DNA of 64,000 bases, taken from NCBI GenBank assembly GCA_002359895.1, contig DEOB01000012.1, positions 39,080 to 103,079 on the forward strand. Reading direction: 5' to 3'. The notes under the pieces are model-generated. The model searched no databases. It was given only the letters and a program-made list of their open reading frames with translations, and was not told the origin of the DNA. Each line of letters begins with the position of its first letter. Position 1 is the stretch's first letter. The DNA is from Stenotrophomonas sp. UBA2629. Its GTDB lineage: Bacteria > Pseudomonadota > Gammaproteobacteria > Xanthomonadales > Xanthomonadaceae. The translations under genes were made by a program, and so were the position numbers. Below are positions 61,796-64,000 of the stretch, in pieces.

Positions 61796-62910
61796 AGACG
61801 ATTTCCCACTCCCTGTTGTTCATTGCCTTGGCCGCCAGCAGCGCGGCGTATGCGCAGGACCCGCACGCCGGCCACACCATGGCGGCCAAGCCTGCGGTTG
61901 ATCCGCACGCAGGGCATGCAATGCCCAAGGCAACGCCTGCGGCGCAGAATCACGATGCGCATGCAGGCCATGCGATGCCGGCAGCGGCAACGGTTGATCC
62001 GCATGCGGGTCATGACATGAAGGCAATGGATCACAGTGCGCCTGCAGTTGATCCGCATGCCGGTCACTCGATGCAAACCGCAGCCAAGGCTGATCCGCAT
62101 GCCGGCCATGACATCTCAGGCATGGACCACAGCACACACACTGCTGATCCCCATGCAGGCCACAACATGGCCACAAAGCCCGCCAGCGAAACACCGCGCG
62201 AGCCCATTCCAGTACCCACCGCAGAAGACTTTGCCGCTGCGTTCCCGGTGCTGAAACCGCATGCAATGGAACACGCACCGTCGTTCAACAGCCTGGTGGT
62301 GTTCGACCACCTGGAAGCATGGGACAACGATCACGGCAGCGGCCAGGCATGGGGCGTCAACGCGTGGTTCGGCAACGACATCGACCGCTTGTGGGTGCGC
62401 ACGGAAGGCTCGCGTAGCGACAGCAGACTCGGCGATTGGTCAGTGGATGCGCTGTACGGCCGCGGGATCACGCCGTGGTGGGATGTGGTGGGCGGCGTAC
62501 GGCACGACAACAGCCGCCAAAGCCCGGACCTCACCCGTGCCGCCATCGGCTTCCAAGGCATGGCCCCGTACAAGTTCGAGGTATCGGCCATGGCCTATCT
62601 CGGCGGTACGCGCAAAGCGGAGTTGGCGTTCGAGGTGGAGTACGACGTGCTGCTGACCAATCGTTTGATCCTGCAGCCTGTGGTCGAAGCCAGCATCTCC
62701 GCCGACGACGATCCGCGACGCGGGGTCGGCAGTGGCCTGGGCCATATCGAAACCGGCCTGCGCCTGCGCTACGAAATCACCCGACGCTTCGCGCCGTATG
62801 TCGGCTTCCTGCACGAGCGCAAATTTGGCCGCACCGCCGACCTGCATCGTGATGCGGGTGAAAGCGTAAGCGATTCGCGCTGGGTGGCTGGCTTGCGTTT
62901 CTGGTTCTGA
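61792..62910 (+). CDS. copB: copper resistance outer-membrane protein
   Basis: A 372-residue protein with a signal peptide (to SAAYAQ), seven copies of a DPHAGHxM-type repeat over about residues 20-125 that can bind copper, and a C-terminal beta-barrel domain typical of CopB (VVFDHLEAWDNDHGSGQAWGVNAWFG at about 166, FAPYVGFLHERKFG and ending in VAGLRFWF). It overlaps copA by four bases. In the known systems CopB sequesters copper at the outer membrane. Confidence 0.94.
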   Translation: MKTISHSLLFIALAASSAAYAQDPHAGHTMAAKPAVDPHAGHAMPKATPAAQNHDAHAGHAMPAAATVDPHAGHDMKAMDHSAPAVDPHAGHSMQTAAKADPHAGHDISGMDHSTHTADPHAGHNMATKPASETPREPIPVPTAEDFAAAFPVLKPHAMEHAPSFNSLVVFDHLEAWDNDHGSGQAWGVNAWFGNDIDRLWVRTEGSRSDSRLGDWSVDALYGRGITPWWDVVGGVRHDNSRQSPDLTRAAIGFQGMAPYKFEVSAMAYLGGTRKAELAFEVEYDVLLTNRLILQPVVEASISADDDPRRGVGSGLGHIETGLRLRYEITRRFAPYVGFLHERKFGRTADLHRDAGESVSDSRWVAGLRFWF

Positions 62911-62920
62911 TCGCATCGGG

Positions 62921-62949
62921 CGGCCTGCCTGCAGGCAGGCCGTTCTTTT
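62921..62949 (+). terminator. terminator after copB
   Basis: A perfect 22-base palindrome (CGGCCTGCCTG and complement, no loop) followed by TTCTTTTCC, ten bases after the copB stop. It may be partial, letting some transcript reach the EF-hand gene. Confidence 0.75.
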
Positions 62950-62971
62950 CCACTCCATTACGGATGACCAC

Positions 62972-63274
62972 ATGAAAATTCTGCACACCCTGCTGGTGGC
63001 GGTAGCCGCTACGTTTGTTCCCGCCGCACTGGCCAACGCGCAACATGCCGGCCATGGCGCACATGATCACAGCGCACACTCGGCCGCGCCCGCCAAGCCG
63101 GTTACGGACAGCGAGGCCACGTTCAAGCGCCTGGATGCCAACAACGACGGTTTCATCACCCGCCAGGAACTGCCAGCCAAGCATGCCCTGCTGCCGCACT
63201 TCGACATGAGCGATGCAAACCGCGACGGCAAGCTGGACCTCAACGAGTTCAAGCGCGGCCTCTCCATGCTTTGA
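62972..63274 (+). CDS. exported EF-hand protein of the copper cluster
   Basis: A 100-residue exported protein. The signal peptide ends near ALANAQ, followed by a His-rich segment (HAGHGAHDHSAHS) and two EF-hand loops at 55-66 (DANNDGFITRQE) and 81-92 (DANRDGKLDLNE), both with the calcium-type acidic positions. The His-rich arm resembles the copB repeats, so it may bind copper as well. It follows copB after a terminator-like palindrome and precedes the DUF411 gene by 54 bases. Confidence 0.85.
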   Translation: MKILHTLLVAVAATFVPAALANAQHAGHGAHDHSAHSAAPAKPVTDSEATFKRLDANNDGFITRQELPAKHALLPHFDMSDANRDGKLDLNEFKRGLSML

Positions 63275-63328
63275 CCCATTCCGTCGCGCTGCTCACCCGG
63301 CGCGACGCACCACGAGAAATCAAACATC

Positions 63329-63871
63329 ATGAAAATTCAATCGAAGCTACCGTTCTACGCGTTGGCACTTGCCGGCAGCACCCTGTTGATCAGCGCCTGC
63401 AATGCAACCCCGGCCACCTCCGCCGTGGTGGCCACCGCCAGCGCCGCAACCGCCGCGCCCGTAGATGTCACCACAACGCCGGCCAAGCAGAATCTGCCGC
63501 TGGTGAAGGTACACAAAGATCCCAACTGCGGCTGCTGCGGCGGCTGGGCCGAGCACATGCAGGCCGCCGGTTTCCCGGTGCAGATCAACGACACCACCGA
63601 CATGGGCGCGGTGAAAGAGCGCCTGCACATCAGCGACAACATGATGTCCTGCCATACCGCAGAAATTGATGGCTATGTGGTGGAAGGTCATGTGCCGGTG
63701 TCGGCCATCCACAAACTGCTTGCCGAGCGCCCCAAAGCACGCGGACTGGTATTGCCCGGCATGCCGATAGGTTCACCCGGCATGGAATCCCCGGACGGCT
63801 ATACCCAACCATTCACCGTGTCGCTACTGGCAGAAGATGGCAGCTTGAGTGCGTTTTCCAAGCACGAGTGA
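63329..63871 (+). CDS. DUF411 metal-binding lipoprotein (CopG-like)
   Basis: A 180-residue protein with a lipobox (LISAC, Cys24), an Ala/Thr linker and a DUF411 domain. Metal-binding candidates are Cys67, Cys69 and Cys70 (DPNCGCCGGWAEHM) and Cys108-His109 (MMSCHTAEIDGYVVEGHVP). Later PKARGLVLPGMPIGSPGME with several Met is typical. DUF411 proteins are found with copper and silver resistance genes, as here. Last gene of the visible cluster. Confidence 0.88.
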   Translation: MKIQSKLPFYALALAGSTLLISACNATPATSAVVATASAATAAPVDVTTTPAKQNLPLVKVHKDPNCGCCGGWAEHMQAAGFPVQINDTTDMGAVKERLHISDNMMSCHTAEIDGYVVEGHVPVSAIHKLLAERPKARGLVLPGMPIGSPGMESPDGYTQPFTVSLLAEDGSLSAFSKHE

Positions 63872-63895
63872 TCACTGTAGAAATGCACGCTTGAG

Positions 63896-64000
63896 CCCCT
63901 CTCTCGCCTTCGGGAGAGGGGTTAGGCTGAGGGCGCTAAAAGCAGGACAAGAACCAAAGGCCCCTCATCCGCCCCTTCAGGGCACCTTCTCCCGTAAACG
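63896..64000. repeat. two palindromic intergenic repeats at the right edge
   Basis: CCCCTCTCTCGCCTTCGGGAGAGGGG at 63896-63921, then a second element starting CCCCTCATCCGCC at 63961 with CACCTTCTCCCG, cut by the window end. The second resembles the repeat units at 32.8 kb, the first those at 52.3 kb. Confidence 0.75.

Overview
The window is high-G+C gammaproteobacterial DNA of the Xanthomonas/Stenotrophomonas type (Lysobacteraceae). The best evidence is gene order: xanA-xanB, convergent rmlBACD, divergent etfBA, a variable O-antigen block, then galE-metB-cbs. This is the etfA-to-metB LPS locus known from Xanthomonas. A TAT-exported copLAB copper cluster and a cobalamin riboswitch before btuB also fit. 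I lean towards Stenotrophomonas, but genus is inference. No tRNA, rRNA, CRISPR array, prophage or intact insertion sequence was seen.

Layout. 1-3.1 kb: the end of an MCE/ABC lipid-transport operon, an AlkB-like dioxygenase and a two-subunit 3-oxoacid CoA-transferase. 3.1-11.4 kb: sugar nucleotides (GDP-mannose by XanA/XanB, dTDP-rhamnose by RmlBACD) and electron transfer flavoprotein. 11.5-28 kb: the O-antigen block, visibly richer in A+T than its flanks up to galE. Its plus-strand arm encodes a polyprenyl-phosphate glycosyltransferase, a WecD-like acyltransferase, an acyl carrier protein, a ketoreductase-like SDR, an acyl-activating ligase, a small flippase-like protein and a WecE-type aminotransferase. 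Its minus-strand arm, reading from metB, encodes GalE, Wzm, Wzt with a sugar-recognition tail, a 1068-residue multi-domain glycosyltransferase, a large GT-C-like membrane protein and a small lipoprotein. The arms converge near 17.2-17.6 kb.

28-41 kb is mostly core: cystathionine beta-synthase, a YdcH-family protein, an OmpA-like/DUF4398 pair, PilU, tyrosine catabolism (MaiA, FAH), RhlE, QueD, a phasin, free-methionine-sulfoxide reductase, a TfoX C-terminal-domain protein, and cobSCT. 41-51.5 kb handles metal cofactors: a cobalamin riboswitch with btuB, then a Fur-box-preceded minus-strand run (FepA-like receptor, IroE-like esterase, YVTN propeller, HmuTUV-like ABC transporter). 51.5-59.4 kb holds gph, dinB, fabA-fabB, an SH3 protein, oligopeptidase A and a Cds1-like cysteine enzyme. 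59.4-64 kb is a copper-resistance cluster (copL, copA, copB, EF-hand protein, DUF411 lipoprotein).

The genes most likely to form an undescribed system are those of the 11.5-20.3 kb block. RmlA/RmlB feed dTDP-4-keto-6-deoxyglucose to the WecE-type transaminase. The ACP/ligase/reductase module plausibly makes a hydroxyacyl group that the WecD-like enzyme adds to the new amine. The GtrB-like transferase, small flippase-like protein and GT-C protein could carry the sugar across the membrane on a lipid. Imperfect palindromic repeats with a CTCTCCC/GGGAGAG-type core occur in three intergenic places (32.8, 52.3 and 63.9 kb).
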